DNA from: JBCBSS01 sp039819065
Lineage (GTDB): Bacteria > Bacteroidota > Bacteroidia > Cytophagales > Cyclobacteriaceae
Direction: 5' to 3'
Assembly: GCA_039819065.1 (NCBI GenBank)
Contig: JBCBSS010000073.1
Span: 1-37,890 of the forward strand
Length of the DNA stretch: 37,890 nt
Below are positions 1-9,987 of this stretch, in pieces. Under the pieces are notes generated by a model that worked only from the letters and a program-made list of their open reading frames with translations, had not been told where the DNA came from and made no database searches. A program made the position numbers and the translations under genes. How positions within the stretch are numbered: position 1 is the first letter of the stretch; each line of letters opens with the position of its first letter.

Positions 1-283
1 TAAGGTCAGGTGGGCTAGAAAGGAGATATTTGGTTTCAATATTTAATGCCTATTAAGAAAATTAAACATAGCTAGTTCTAGAGAAATGAGATCAAACTTT
101 GTGCCATTAGATAGTTTTGAAATTCAGTTTCAATTGAGCAAAAATGAGTATAAAACACACACTACCTATTATCTATCTTTTAAAGATATTGCAATCTCTC
201 AATAAGGTTCATCGTATGACCTGATCTAAATTTTTGTTAAGCAAAAAAGCAGAGATCAAAACCTCATAAATCGTTTCTAAAAC
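1..283. other. Left-edge AT-rich stretch without a convincing gene
   Basis: No gene is supported here. The only tidy reading frame is a 39-codon ATG-to-TAA ORF at 86-205 on the plus strand; it has no recognisable motif and no visible ribosome binding site, so it is not called. The rest is AT-rich and ends in the terminator of the leftward gene that follows. Confidence 0.5.
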
Positions 284-309
284 AAAAAAGCCGGCTGCTA
301 ACCGGCTTT
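284..309 (-). terminator. Rho-independent terminator of the secreted EEP-family gene
   Basis: Arms AAAGCCGG (287-294) and CCGGCTTT (302-309) pair perfectly around a 7-nt loop. Read leftward, the hairpin is followed by a run of T residues, and it lies 25 bases beyond the stop codon of the leftward gene ending at 334. The T-run side fits leftward transcription best; a right-reading transcript would see only three Ts. Confidence 0.85.
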
Positions 310-333
310 CTGTAATCTCTCTGAAGGTGTCCA

Positions 334-1563
334 TTACTTAATGAGCAACTTTCTAGTCAAACTCCCCGAAGTGGAAGATAGTCTCACATAATAGATGCCG
401 GGATTATGCCCTTGGATATCTACCGTGGTTCGATAGCTATTCTGTGCGTCTAATGTTTTGCGGTCTGTAATTCTACCCAATGCATCACTGATCTCTGCCG
501 TGACCCTGCCAGTGATGTTTTCACCTTGTAGACTAATGTTGAAAAAGCTGTTGGCTGGGTTGGGATAGACTTGTACAGTTACGCCTTCCTGTAATTCTTC
601 ATCCAATGAGGTTACCACTGAGGCGCGTAAGTCGATCTCTACACTGACTGGTAAATGGTCAGAAGTAGTTTGCGTGTAGCTGGTCACTGTCTGATCAATG
701 ATGTCAGTTTCTACAATCAACGAGTTTTCTACGATAAGCTCTTCAAGCTCATTGGAAACCGTGATATGGTCAATGGGGTTACTCGATCCAGGCCTGGTAC
801 GGATGCCGTTTTCGCTAAGTATCTTACTGACGATATACCAGTTATCAGGATCCTCGGCAAAATGGATGTAGGGCGAAGGTTGCTGTTCTCCGTTACGACG
901 TACTGTGGCGATGTCTACATCATCATTATAATCACCCAAGAACACCACATTCTTGTCATTGTAGAATTCATTCAATGTATCATAGAGTGGCTTCACATCA
1001 AATACGCGGTCCTCGTAGTCACTGCCACCCGCATTGGCGTGTATGTTGACCACATGTACACGTTGGGTGATACCGTTGATTGTGACATCCGCCACCAATA
1101 ACTGAGGCAGCCTCCCACTGGCCCAAAAGCCATTGCCTATGTTATTAAGCATACGTCGCTCTTCTACTACCTCCACTGTTGAAGTCTTCCAGATATAGCC
1201 CGTGCGCTGTGTGGATGACCCGCCCGGATAAGAAGCACGTACACCATCATAACCCAGAGGGATAAGTTCATCTATCAGTTGGTCGAAGCTGCCGTTGATG
1301 TTGGTCATTTCCTGTAACGCATAAATATCAGCGTCAATGGCTTGCACCAACTTAATTACATTTTCGGCCTGAAGGTCATTGTCATCTGGCCCGTTTCCGT
1401 GACCAAACCATTCAATATTCCAAGTGACGATCTTGAAATGATTCTCCGAAGTACGCAGGTTATCTCTGGTACTATCGCCATCAAAGCTGCCTGCTATTAA
1501 GCCGGAATGATGCGATAAGGAGAATGCGATTATGGAGAAAAAAACACTGTAAAATCTTCTCAT
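334..1563 (-). CDS. Secreted endonuclease/exonuclease/phosphatase-fold protein with T9SS sorting domain
   Basis: 409 residues. A signal peptide covers about residues 1-25. The EEP (DNase I-like) domain runs from about 43 to 312 and shows the metal and catalytic motifs of the family: N49 and E51 in WNIEW, E85 in LQE, H175 in NIHAN, D211 and N213 in GDYND, D265-H266, and D302-H303 in SDH. From about 325 to the end comes a type IX secretion C-terminal domain, starting VYPNPA and ending in a GIYYVRL strand and a basic tail. It is therefore probably exported and attached to, or released from, the cell surface. The substrate could be extracellular DNA or another phosphodiester; the sequence does not decide. 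It is a single-gene unit with its own terminator. Confidence 0.88.
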   Translation of the reverse strand: MRRFYSVFFSIIAFSLSHHSGLIAGSFDGDSTRDNLRTSENHFKIVTWNIEWFGHGNGPDDNDLQAENVIKLVQAIDADIYALQEMTNINGSFDQLIDELIPLGYDGVRASYPGGSSTQRTGYIWKTSTVEVVEERRMLNNIGNGFWASGRLPQLLVADVTINGITQRVHVVNIHANAGGSDYEDRVFDVKPLYDTLNEFYNDKNVVFLGDYNDDVDIATVRRNGEQQPSPYIHFAEDPDNWYIVSKILSENGIRTRPGSSNPIDHITVSNELEELIVENSLIVETDIIDQTVTSYTQTTSDHLPVSVEIDLRASVVTSLDEELQEGVTVQVYPNPANSFFNISLQGENITGRVTAEISDALGRITDRKTLDAQNSYRTTVDIQGHNPGIYYVRLSSTSGSLTRKLLIK

Positions 1564-2013
1564 AAATAACTAGTTTTTGAGTGATAGTGAAGTGCCAAAA
1601 TTGTCTCCGAATCGACTTTAGGAATGATTGATGATCGTTAAGAAATTGTTAATTTTCTTAAAAATGAGTTAAAATTTAACATGAAAATTGATATATTTTT
1701 CAAACAATTGTCAATCTGCATGAGAATTTGCTAAAAATCAGATGCCGAGGAGTTAAAAATAGGTGGAGAAAGAAGCTGTCAGGCTCATATTCGTGCTCTG
1801 AAAGTGTTTCTAACACGCGAATTTGCATTCTTTTGACTTTTGAGAGGGGTGGTCAATCAGATCTTTCGTTCTAACAGGACCTGACCAGTTGCAGGCGACT
1901 GCAATCGGTTGAAATTTAATTTTTATTTAATATAATATTAACGTTAACATCTTCATTAACTGCGGATGTCAACGTGTCTAATAGTCTAACTTTGAAAGTC
2001 AATAAGGCAGCAC
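1564..2013. other. Non-coding spacer between divergent genes
   Basis: 450 bases with no supported ORF, separating the leftward EEP gene from the rightward Crp/Fnr gene, so it should hold both promoters. Visible elements are an inverted repeat TTGCAG (1889-1894) / CTGCAA (1899-1904), a palindrome TTAACGTTAA (1938-1947), and a TAnnTTTG box near the right end (listed separately). No T-run hairpin terminator was seen. Confidence 0.6.
1987..1994 (+). promoter_or_regulatory. Bacteroidota-type -7 promoter element
   Basis: TAACTTTG matches the Bacteroidota -7 consensus TAnnTTTG and lies 19 bases before the ATG at 2014, which would give a leader of about 13 nt. I see no clear -33 TTTG/TTG at the usual distance, so the match rests on the -7 box only. 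Confidence 0.45.
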
Positions 2014-2640
2014 ATGATGGAAGAGTTTTTTGATTTGCACGGTTACCTTAAGAATTTACCCAGCTACAAACAAGACAGGCGAATCACGTCAAAGAGGTAC
2101 CATAAAGGCGAATATATATATCGACCTCCTTCGAATGTCAACTTCGTATTTCAAATCACTAAAGGGGTTGTAAAGATTGGTGGCTACTCGAGTAAAGGCT
2201 TCGAAGTAGTATACGATGTACTGACTAGGGGCGATACTTTTGGCAACCTCAGATTCCTTGACAGGGAGTTCAATGAGTTTTCAAAAGCACTGACCGACGT
2301 AGAATTGAGCTGCTTTGAAACTAGCTTTTTCAGGGAAAGAATTGTTAAAGACCATACCGTATCCGAGTGGTTCAAACACAATGTGGTACAAAGGTGGTGC
2401 AAAGCGGAATCGCGCCTGTTTTCTATTGCTTCCAATAATGTCAATACACGGATAAAAGACCTATTCAAGGAGCTATACCCGCACTACGCTGACCAAAACA
2501 TTAACTTTGACCTACTATTAACCAAGCAGGACATTGCTGATCTTGTAGGAGCCACACGGCAGACGGTAGCGGTAGCGATAAAGAAGATTAAAGCAGAGAA
2601 CGAAGATTTCTTCAAACAGAACCCACATACGGTCTACTAG
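2014..2640 (+). CDS. Crp/Fnr-family transcriptional regulator
   Basis: 208 residues, a normal length for the family. Residues about 25-120 form the cyclic-nucleotide-binding-type beta roll (KGEYIYRPPS, then a GD-F-G turn near 73-77). Residues about 150-200 form the winged helix; the recognition region around 168-192 reads LLTKQDIADLVGATRQTVAV, the standard Crp-type HTH. There is no N-terminal cysteine cluster, so an oxygen-sensing Fe-S Fnr is unlikely, and the ligand cannot be predicted. Two Met codons (2014 and 2017) are possible starts. It stands alone, so its target is unknown. Confidence 0.85.
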   Translation: MMEEFFDLHGYLKNLPSYKQDRRITSKRYHKGEYIYRPPSNVNFVFQITKGVVKIGGYSSKGFEVVYDVLTRGDTFGNLRFLDREFNEFSKALTDVELSCFETSFFRERIVKDHTVSEWFKHNVVQRWCKAESRLFSIASNNVNTRIKDLFKELYPHYADQNINFDLLLTKQDIADLVGATRQTVAVAIKKIKAENEDFFKQNPHTVY

Positions 2641-2784
2641 ATATTAGTATTAGTATCAAAACGTAAGCTCTTAAGCCCAGCCTGCCCTATTGACCCATTA
2701 TCCAATTTAAAATGGTTGAATATAACCGTTGCTGTACTATATTAGAAGCTGATGATATCCAATGATAAACTGAAACAGTAGTAT

Positions 2785-2967
2785 ATGGCAAGATTGACTA
2801 GATCATCAAATCGATTGTTTGCCGGTGTATGTGGTGGCATTGCTGAATTCCTGGGATGGGACCCCACATTGGTGAGAATCCTTTACATCGTATTATCAGT
2901 GGCCAGTATAGGGTTTCCCGGCCTTTTGGTTTACATCATACTCTGGGTAGTTATGCCAGAATATTAG
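2785..2967 (+). CDS. PspC domain membrane protein
   Basis: 60 residues made almost entirely of one PspC domain. The N-terminal R-L-x-R-S-x-x-x-R-x-x-A-G-V-C-G-G-I-A signature and F-L-G-W-D-P-T-L-V-R are typical, followed by a hydrophobic helix at about 33-56 ending in VMPEY. In this family the short form is an inner-membrane protein linked to envelope stress, but no psp operon partner is present. The small size is normal for stand-alone Bacteroidota PspC proteins. Confidence 0.88.
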   Translation: MARLTRSSNRLFAGVCGGIAEFLGWDPTLVRILYIVLSVASIGFPGLLVYIILWVVMPEY

Positions 2968-2972
2968 TGCTG

Positions 2973-3386
2973 CTACAAATCCTTCTTTTTTACTTTTTCC
3001 CCGGTTTTTAGATTGAGAACGCTGATATAGTCATCCCGGGTACTACCCTGAATTTCTATGCCCGGAACGATTTCGATGGCCAATTGATAGTCGCTATGCC
3101 AAGACACATGACCATTATCCATACTATCCTCATAGACTATCTTATGCTCTTTCAAGCTATACACAAGGTAGGAGATGTGATTTTGAGGATATTGCGTCGA
3201 GCCGTCACTTTTGTTGAGTGCTAAAATATAAGAACCCTGGGGACTTTCTATCAATTCAGCATTCGGCCCAAGCTTTTCTTTGATCAATTCCCTAGCCTTT
3301 TCCAAGCTGGCGGTGTCGCTTTGTTTGCATTTGCTAGCCACCGCCATAAGTGCTACGATAGCCAGCATGATTACTTTAAATCTCAT
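2973..3386 (-). CDS. Small exported protein of unknown function
   Basis: 137 residues with an N-terminal hydrophobic segment (about 4-18) followed by KCKQSD. The cysteine suggests a lipoprotein, but lysine at the -1 position is a poor lipobox, so ordinary secretion is equally possible. I do not recognise the mature part. Its ATG follows directly on the TAA of the 1282-residue gene upstream (stop 3387-3389, start 3384-3386), so the two are one operon, and it may act with that secreted protein or simply ride along. Confidence 0.65.
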   Translation of the reverse strand: MRFKVIMLAIVALMAVASKCKQSDTASLEKARELIKEKLGPNAELIESPQGSYILALNKSDGSTQYPQNHISYLVYSLKEHKIVYEDSMDNGHVSWHSDYQLAIEIVPGIEIQGSTRDDYISVLNLKTGEKVKKKDL

Positions 3387-6300
3387 TTAGTTTACCTTGT
3401 TAAGCTTCCTAACAATGCGATCCTCACCATCCGTTATTTCTACAAAATATACGCCAGCGGGCTGATTGGTGATATCAATTTGTGTAATACTTCCTCTGAT
3501 GGTGTTAGTGTAGACCTGCTTGCCCTGACTATTAAAAACCATCAGTTGATGTCCACTCCAATCTAACTTACCGGTCTCGAGGCTAAACCTACCAACGCCG
3601 GGATTGGGGTATATGCAAAGCTTTTCAGTACCGAGCTCATCTTCCAACCCAACGATTACTGGCTGAAAGGCTTCGGAAACAGAAACACAATTATTAGAAA
3701 TCACTTCTACTGTATAAGTGCCAAAGCTAATAGGAATGAAAATACGATCTGTAGCACCACTGATGGCATTTCCATTCAAAAACCACTGAAAAGAATCTCC
3801 GTCAGGAGCGACTAGCTCTGGTTCGCCAACATTGTTGGTGATCTCTGTGCCCGGTAATGGTTTTACACTGATGAGCACCTCAGAATTGACCACCTGCACG
3901 CAATTAGATGACGGATCGGAAGCACGTACTATCAGAGTTGTAGTATCGGTTAGTCCCTCAAGCGGGAAGATGATATCTCCGTCGTTTCCGACTGTGTCAG
4001 AAGCAACCTGCTCACCATTCTGATTTATGAAAGAATATTGGATACCGCTGGTAGAAGAGAGTAGACTGATGTTGACGCTTTCCCCTTCGCAAATCTCCGT
4101 TTGGTCCACTTCTACTGAAAAAGCCGGTATGTTCGAATTAGCAATCGAGACGCTGAAGTCGTCAATGGCCAAACCCGGCGCTGTTACTCCACCATCTGAT
4201 AAGAATTGGAATCTAAAAGCCACTCGTGGATTGCCTGAGAGAAAGGAAACATCTGTTGACTTGGCTTCATATAGTTCATTTGTAGAACCACTGAAAATGG
4301 GCACATTGGCCCCAAATATCGACTGGGGATCACTTTCTATATCATACCAGTTATCTACGTCAAGGAAATTATTCAGCTTTGTCCATGTAAGCCCACTGTC
4401 AAGCGAGTACTGCACGATAAAGCCATCCCAACCTTCTTCAAAATTGTATTGTCCCTGAAATGAAAAGGTGTATTCACCATCACAGCCAAAATCGAAGTTA
4501 GGCGTATACAGGTAAGATTCGGAATTATCTGTGTAGCTCGAGGTGACCAGCCCAGTGACCCAGGCGTTATCGCCGCTGGCTGTACCAGCCTTTCCAGCTA
4601 CCTCAGAATTACCCAATTGAAATGGCGTTCCGGATATATTTTCGTTGGCAAAGTCTTGTTGGTTTACTTCAAAGTCTCCACCATCCGCACCAACATAATT
4701 AACCGGTCTTTCCGGTAGAATCGTAATAAAGCTTTCTTTCGTCTCGGTGAACTCTCCATCATTAAGACTGAGCGTAACCGTAAAAACACCAGGTGCATCA
4801 TAGATATGCACTGGATCTTCATCGGTGGATGTCACATCATCACCAAAACTCCAAAGCAAATTGTCAGCAATACCGAATGAGTTGTTCTCAAATTGTATAG
4901 CACTACCCACATAAGAAATGATTCTATCTGCCGAGAAAGCCGGAATGATATCTTGAGTAAATACATTGGTTGTGAACAGCCCTCGGCCATGCGTAGCCAC
5001 AACCACTTGATTGTCAGCCGCTCTGATTTGCAGCATGTCGCATCTTACGTTGGCTAAACCCGTGTTGCTGGGTTCCCACTCCGGGCTGGCTGCGGTGATG
5101 TCATCAGTAGTCCATACCCCCAACTCTGTAGCGAGCATTACCTGCGTTCTATCATTAGGGTTATATAGAACCCACCTGACTGGTATATCCGGTAAGTTCC
5201 CCTCTTTGTTGCTCCATGTTTGGCCACCGTCCAACGTTTCCCATACCGATGTGACACCGAAGTTTGAGAAAACCGCTAACAATTGATCATCACTTGCGCC
5301 GATTTCAATACAGGATACATAAGCTATTGGCAACGAACCATTGTCTATGTCTGTAGAAGTGGGAGAATTACCATCAGCGCCATCTATCATGTAAATCTGG
5401 CCCTGATCATTGGCTGCAAAGATGCGCCCGGCAGTATAAGGCGATACGTGTATATGCGTGATTTGGCGTCCTCCTGTATTGAAAGAAACAACTTCATTAT
5501 TAACTGTACTGCCGCTAATGTTGGAGTAACGTGCGTACTCATCTGCCTGCCTGGCCGCATATAATATGTCGCTTTCGTTGTCATAGTCGGCAGGGTTAAT
5601 GAATCTTCCTATTCCTGAAGCCGTCTCGTTGATGAATCTAGAGAAAGTAGCACCTCCATTGAGTGACCGGAAATAGGAGTTCCTGATGAAACTCGTGATC
5701 TGAACGTTAGGATTATCCTGATCTACGAAACAAAAAGCACCATCGCCACCGGAGGCAAAGGTGGTAGAATTTATACCAGCCTGTTGAAATCGTTGCGTGC
5801 CGTTGTCCTGTGCACCAGCGAGGAAATAATTGCCTGCTATCTCATCGGCCGTCGCACATGCGTAGAATTGAGTAACATTATAGCCGTTATTTCTGGCCTG
5901 GAAAGTTGGATTATCGGAAGCGCCAAGGTTCGGAGAGTAGAAAACACCTCCGTCATTGCCAACAATAGCAGCTAGCGGGTCCCGTGGGTTGAACTCTATC
6001 GCATGCTGATCGGCATGTACAAACACATCACAAGCCCCTGTCCAATAAGACACTAGCTCCCAATCACTGCCCCCGTTTCCAGAAACAAGAAGGTCAATAC
6101 CACCCACTATAACACTATCGGGGTTGGCAGGGTTAACCGCAAGAATGAGATCATACCAGGCTTGGCTCCGTGTAAAGTCTCGGTTGACGTTTTCCGAGCA
6201 GTTTTGCTCAGTATACCTCGGTACAGTGATATCGAACCAAGTATCACCCGCATCTTCACTCTTTCTCATCCAGGCTACATCATTGCCAGATGATGCTACA

Positions 6301-7235
6301 GTGTATATAATGTTCGGATCTGAAGGAGCTATGGCTATTTCGATTCGCTCACCACCGGTTTGAGGAGTTATGTCATCAAATGATACACCATCGGTAGTAG
6401 ATTTGAAGAGGGAACCAGCGCTGAATATACCGCGGCTGGCATAGATGGTACCATCAGATGCTATCTCTATGTCTGCGAACCTTCCGGAAATAATTGAAGT
6501 CCATGAAGCACCGTCGTTTATTGATCGGAAAAGACCTGACCTGGTAGCGGCCATGATGGTTCCGGTTGCAGTAATTTCAATCTTTTGAACATAGTGGAAA
6601 TTGCTGTTATCTGTACTAGGCAGTTGAGTCCATGTAGTACCGCCATCTTCTGATTTCCAGATACCAGCTCCTCTGATGGCATCACTATTGAAATAGCCTT
6701 CGCCAGTACCCATGTAGAATACTTGCGTATCTGTAGGATCGTAAGTAAGTGAATTCACCGCCAGGTTGGCCATGAAGTCGTCCACATTAAACCACATAGA
6801 ATTGGCATCAGTGATGTCGCCATTAAACCATAATCCACCACCAACACCAGCAGCCCAGACTTTCACGCCTTTGGGGTCATTAGGGTCAAACATGATAGCC
6901 CTTGTTCTACCACCAATATTGTCGGGGCCACGCTCATCCCATTGTACATTATCAATGCCCCTGGCCCGTTTTATACTAGCTAATTGCTTCTTGGCAATCT
7001 CATATGCCTCCAACTTTCGCTTGGTAGGCACATAGCCCAAAGCCGGGTCTTTGGTCATTTCAAAGTCGTAAGCTGCTGCCAGATCCGGGCGATCTTGTAA
7101 TGGTATTTTATCTATAATGGGGGCTTCCTCTTGAATAGAAGCTTCTGGTTGTTCAGTCTTTTGAAACGAGATAAAAAAAACAGCCCCAAAACAAATAACC
7201 AGGACAATGGCGATAGCTAGTCTTCGCAAAAGCAT
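3387..7235 (-). CDS. Large secreted BNR/sortilin-like propeller protein with PKD and T9SS domains
   Basis: 1282 residues. An N-terminal hydrophobic helix (about 5-24) acts as signal or anchor. The region from about 90 to 770 is rich in Asp-box motifs of the S-x-D-x-G-x-T-W type (SEDGGTTW, SINDGASW, SEDAGDTW, LDGGQTW), typical of VPS10/sortilin-like and BNR beta-propellers. A PKD domain follows (WSFGDD, then HIYDAPGVFTVTL), then a region reading like a lectin/MAM-type sandwich (YSLDSGLTWTKL), Ig-like repeats and a type IX sorting domain (IYPNPG to the basic C-terminus). It probably binds or cleaves carbohydrate or protein outside the cell; no glycosidase catalytic set can be assigned. It is co-transcribed with the small gene directly downstream. 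Confidence 0.85.
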   Translation of the reverse strand: MLLRRLAIAIVLVICFGAVFFISFQKTEQPEASIQEEAPIIDKIPLQDRPDLAAAYDFEMTKDPALGYVPTKRKLEAYEIAKKQLASIKRARGIDNVQWDERGPDNIGGRTRAIMFDPNDPKGVKVWAAGVGGGLWFNGDITDANSMWFNVDDFMANLAVNSLTYDPTDTQVFYMGTGEGYFNSDAIRGAGIWKSEDGGTTWTQLPSTDNSNFHYVQKIEITATGTIMAATRSGLFRSINDGASWTSIISGRFADIEIASDGTIYASRGIFSAGSLFKSTTDGVSFDDITPQTGGERIEIAIAPSDPNIIYTVASSGNDVAWMRKSEDAGDTWFDITVPRYTEQNCSENVNRDFTRSQAWYDLILAVNPANPDSVIVGGIDLLVSGNGGSDWELVSYWTGACDVFVHADQHAIEFNPRDPLAAIVGNDGGVFYSPNLGASDNPTFQARNNGYNVTQFYACATADEIAGNYFLAGAQDNGTQRFQQAGINSTTFASGGDGAFCFVDQDNPNVQITSFIRNSYFRSLNGGATFSRFINETASGIGRFINPADYDNESDILYAARQADEYARYSNISGSTVNNEVVSFNTGGRQITHIHVSPYTAGRIFAANDQGQIYMIDGADGNSPTSTDIDNGSLPIAYVSCIEIGASDDQLLAVFSNFGVTSVWETLDGGQTWSNKEGNLPDIPVRWVLYNPNDRTQVMLATELGVWTTDDITAASPEWEPSNTGLANVRCDMLQIRAADNQVVVATHGRGLFTTNVFTQDIIPAFSADRIISYVGSAIQFENNSFGIADNLLWSFGDDVTSTDEDPVHIYDAPGVFTVTLSLNDGEFTETKESFITILPERPVNYVGADGGDFEVNQQDFANENISGTPFQLGNSEVAGKAGTASGDNAWVTGLVTSSYTDNSESYLYTPNFDFGCDGEYTFSFQGQYNFEEGWDGFIVQYSLDSGLTWTKLNNFLDVDNWYDIESDPQSIFGANVPIFSGSTNELYEAKSTDVSFLSGNPRVAFRFQFLSDGGVTAPGLAIDDFSVSIANSNIPAFSVEVDQTEICEGESVNISLLSSTSGIQYSFINQNGEQVASDTVGNDGDIIFPLEGLTDTTTLIVRASDPSSNCVQVVNSEVLISVKPLPGTEITNNVGEPELVAPDGDSFQWFLNGNAISGATDRIFIPISFGTYTVEVISNNCVSVSEAFQPVIVGLEDELGTEKLCIYPNPGVGRFSLETGKLDWSGHQLMVFNSQGKQVYTNTIRGSITQIDITNQPAGVYFVEITDGEDRIVRKLNKVN

Positions 7236-7503
7236 TGATAAAAATTTAGGTTCAATTCAAATCTTAAAGATAATCCAGGCAAGCTCAAGTCCTGCACTGT
7301 GAATATCATTTAACCGGCTAAAGTAAACGAAACTTGCGGTTAATATGCGTCACACCCAAAATGCTTACTATAAAAATTGATTTACAGGCAAATTGTTAAT
7401 CGAATATGCACTTTAAATAAATGCTCGATTATGTAGCATGGTTGTGAACCAGCAGGTTAGGTGATAAGGGGGGTATTAAGTTTGGGTAAAGGGTGTGAGC
7501 GAT

Positions 7504-7947
7504 CTAATAAAGCTCATTCAATTTAAGGAATTCAATTACTTCGTCTCTTACCTCGTTATGCGATTTTCCATCTTCTGGGGCAGTGGCAATGGCACTGAAC
7601 AATTCCCCTACCACGTGAGGCTCGAAACCTAGCCTTTGAGCAAAGGCGTTAGCTACTTCCAATTCGGCATCCTCGACTACGTTATCTAGATAGATCATGT
7701 ATACGAGATGATAGATGGCCTCAACTTTATCCACTTTCGTATTAGGCATCTCGAATTCTATCTGCTCGAAGTTATCCTGTACAAGCTGAAGATCCTCAGT
7801 GGATAGGTTCAATTGTGCGGCCCATTTAAGCATACACCCAACATAGCGGCTTTTTACATATTCATCATGAAGAAAAAGCGCCAACAAGTTGAAATAGCTT
7901 TTCTTAATCGACCTAAGTTCTTGATCACTAAGGAGTTCGTTGTTCAT
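7504..7947 (-). CDS. TerB-like (tellurite-resistance fold) protein
   Basis: 147 residues, all helical by composition, no signal peptide. The segment at about 82-110 (MIYLDNVVEDAELEVANAF, then RLGF) matches the TerB pattern in which an acidic D-G-x-x-x-x-x-E loop precedes a long helix and an L-G element; D88, E92 and E95 would be the acidic positions. TerB-fold proteins are cytosolic and bind metal or scaffold stress complexes; direct tellurite resistance should not be assumed, since no other ter gene is present. A more general helical protein remains possible. Confidence 0.6.
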   Translation of the reverse strand: MNNELLSDQELRSIKKSYFNLLALFLHDEYVKSRYVGCMLKWAAQLNLSTEDLQLVQDNFEQIEFEMPNTKVDKVEAIYHLVYMIYLDNVVEDAELEVANAFAQRLGFEPHVVGELFSAIATAPEDGKSHNEVRDEVIEFLKLNELY

Positions 7948-8132
7948 CTATCAGAATCTTGAATTGAATATTAATGCTAAGATACGAGAAAGTCGCCTAT
8001 TTTAAAATAGAAGCACTTTCATAAGCAATAACGCAGATTTTACTAATCTAGTTTAAGGTTATGTCTTGCATCTGACCGTTTGTAAGCGTCAGCTCGACTT
8101 AGTTTTATTAATTAAACTATTAATGAAAAAGT

Positions 8133-9071
8133 ATGAGAGGTAAACTTTTTTTTATCGGTTGTTTGATGTACTTCCTAACTGGGTGTGTCGGAACCGATTT
8201 TGTCGACGATGAGGTGCTAGAGCAAGAAGTGATGGTCGTTGCGCCTCAACAAAATGTGGTGATCGGAGGTACGATTCAGCTCTCCGCTGTTTTTACCGAC
8301 GAATTTGGTGTAGAACAGTCAGTCAACATACTTTGGGCATCTACTGATCCTTCTGTGGCAACTGTAGACCAAACAGGGCTGGTAACTGCCATTGGAAGTG
8401 GCCAAACTTCTATTACTGCCAGCTTCGAGGAAACTACCAGTGAAGTACTTTTGATTACGGTAGTTGAGAATGAAAATGACGTAGCAGCAATCACCATAGA
8501 ATCCGAAGCAACAGTATTTAGTGAAGGCGAAACCATTCAGCTAAGCGCTCAGGCCTTCAACATAAACGGAATAGAATTAACCAATCAACAATTTACCTGG
8601 GGTACTAACGATGCGGCCATTGTAACTATTGATAACGATGGCCTTGCCACCGCTGTGGCAGAAGGAACAACCACCGTATGGGCTGAAATTGGCGATTTAA
8701 GAAGCGACCCGATAGAGCTAACTGTAGGAGCGGCTTCTAGAACAGCAGAGTTTGGCGGACGCAACGGATATGTTGCGGAAGGAATCGCTACACTTGCTTT
8801 TAATGATGACAATGAGCTTATACTTACTTTTAGCGATGACTTTGTTACCGATTTTGCCTTAGGTACATTCATTTACCTCTCTAATACTACTTCTGGCTCA
8901 GGTACTCGTGCCAATGGACTAGAGTTGGGAGAGATACGCACTAATGGCGCCAAGACATTTAATGTGACTGTGGCAGATCCTGAGGCAGGTCTGGATGATT
9001 ACAGATACGTCATCGTACTTTGCCGCCCTGCTTCTATAACCTTTGGTGTTGCTGACCTGCAAATGGAATAA
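8133..9071 (+). CDS. Lipoprotein with two bacterial Ig-like (Big_2) domains
   Basis: 312 residues. The signal peptide ends in lipobox L-T-G-C with the lipidated cysteine at residue 18, and the following residues (VGTDF) fit outer-membrane lipoproteins. Two Big_2 modules follow at about 34-110 and 118-198, each with the hallmark closing strand (ATVDQTGLVTAIGSG; VTIDNDGLATAVAEG). The last ~110 residues are a separate beta-rich domain I do not recognise. The next gene starts 2 bases after its stop, so lipoprotein and barrel are very probably one operon and may form one outer-membrane assembly. Confidence 0.85.
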   Translation: MRGKLFFIGCLMYFLTGCVGTDFVDDEVLEQEVMVVAPQQNVVIGGTIQLSAVFTDEFGVEQSVNILWASTDPSVATVDQTGLVTAIGSGQTSITASFEETTSEVLLITVVENENDVAAITIESEATVFSEGETIQLSAQAFNINGIELTNQQFTWGTNDAAIVTIDNDGLATAVAEGTTTVWAEIGDLRSDPIELTVGAASRTAEFGGRNGYVAEGIATLAFNDDNELILTFSDDFVTDFALGTFIYLSNTTSGSGTRANGLELGEIRTNGAKTFNVTVADPEAGLDDYRYVIVLCRPASITFGVADLQME

Positions 9072-9073
9072 TC

Positions 9074-9922
9074 ATGAAACGACTTACTATACTCTCAATT
9101 ATATTTTCCAGCCTGTTCGGCACAGCTTATGCTGGCGGAGGTTGGACAGAAAAGAAAGGCAAAGGCTTCGTAAAGTTCGGACAGAGCGTAATCAGGTCTG
9201 ACCGGTTTTTTAATCCGGAAGGTAGTATTACCAGAATACCCACCATCGGCCTTTACACCACCAGTGTATATTTAGAATATGGATTTACCGACCGCTTGAA
9301 TTTAATTTCCTATGTGCCGTTTTTTACGCGCATCACTCAGAATGAAGAAGTGGGCCGTCAATCAGGACGGGTAATCGGGGAAGGAGACTTTGAAAATAAC
9401 ATAGGTGACATTCAGGTAGGCCTGAAATATGGATTGATCCAGAATAAATCTATTGTAGTAAGTGCAAGTTTGATACTCGGCTTACCAACCGGTGCAGACG
9501 TAGGAGGTAATAGTGGTATACTGCAAACAGGAGATGGTGAATTTAACCAACTGCTTAGAATAGAAGCGAGTAGATCATTCTACCCGGCGCCTTTCTACGC
9601 CACGGTAAGCGCCGGATTAAACAATAGGACCAATAACTTTTCCGATGAATATCACTTCGGATTAGAGATTGGGTATACCAAAAATAAGTTTACTGGTATA
9701 TTCAAATTGAATGGGGTAGAATCATTCAAGAATGGAGATGCACTAGGTTCAGGAGGTAACGCCATCTTTGCCAATGATACGGAGTTTATAGCCTATGGCC
9801 CTGAAGTGGCTTATAGTTTTAATAGCAACATTGGTATATCTGCCGGAGCGCTATTCTCTATTCGCGGAGAGAAAATATTGGCTGATCCCAATTACTCTGC
9901 CGGTGTTTTCTTCAAGTTCTAA
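9074..9922 (+). CDS. Outer-membrane beta-barrel protein (transporter-like)
   Basis: 282 residues with a signal peptide ending near AYAGGG (about residue 20-23). The rest is alternating polar/aromatic strands (VYLEYGFTDRLNLISYVPFF; IQVGLKYGLI; FYATVSAGLNNR) and ends on a terminal phenylalanine (GVFFKF), the signature for BAM-dependent barrels. It resembles the broad group often annotated as transporter or MetA-pathway barrel. Substrate unknown. It begins 2 bases after the Ig-like lipoprotein stop. Confidence 0.78.
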   Translation: MKRLTILSIIFSSLFGTAYAGGGWTEKKGKGFVKFGQSVIRSDRFFNPEGSITRIPTIGLYTTSVYLEYGFTDRLNLISYVPFFTRITQNEEVGRQSGRVIGEGDFENNIGDIQVGLKYGLIQNKSIVVSASLILGLPTGADVGGNSGILQTGDGEFNQLLRIEASRSFYPAPFYATVSAGLNNRTNNFSDEYHFGLEIGYTKNKFTGIFKLNGVESFKNGDALGSGGNAIFANDTEFIAYGPEVAYSFNSNIGISAGALFSIRGEKILADPNYSAGVFFKF

Positions 9923-9987
9923 TCTGTTTACGCTGAAGCTTGAACGAAGGTAGCATGCAATTAAACGGAATCATATTTCCGACTTAA

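Noticed and set aside
86..205. 39-codon ORF at the left edge
   Set aside because: No homologous motif, no ribosome binding site and a length expected by chance in AT-rich DNA.
5011..5564. Plus-strand ORFs opposite the 1282-residue protein gene
   Set aside because: They mirror the Asp-box repeats of the true minus-strand gene and have no independent features; the same is true for the many short frames opposite other large genes.
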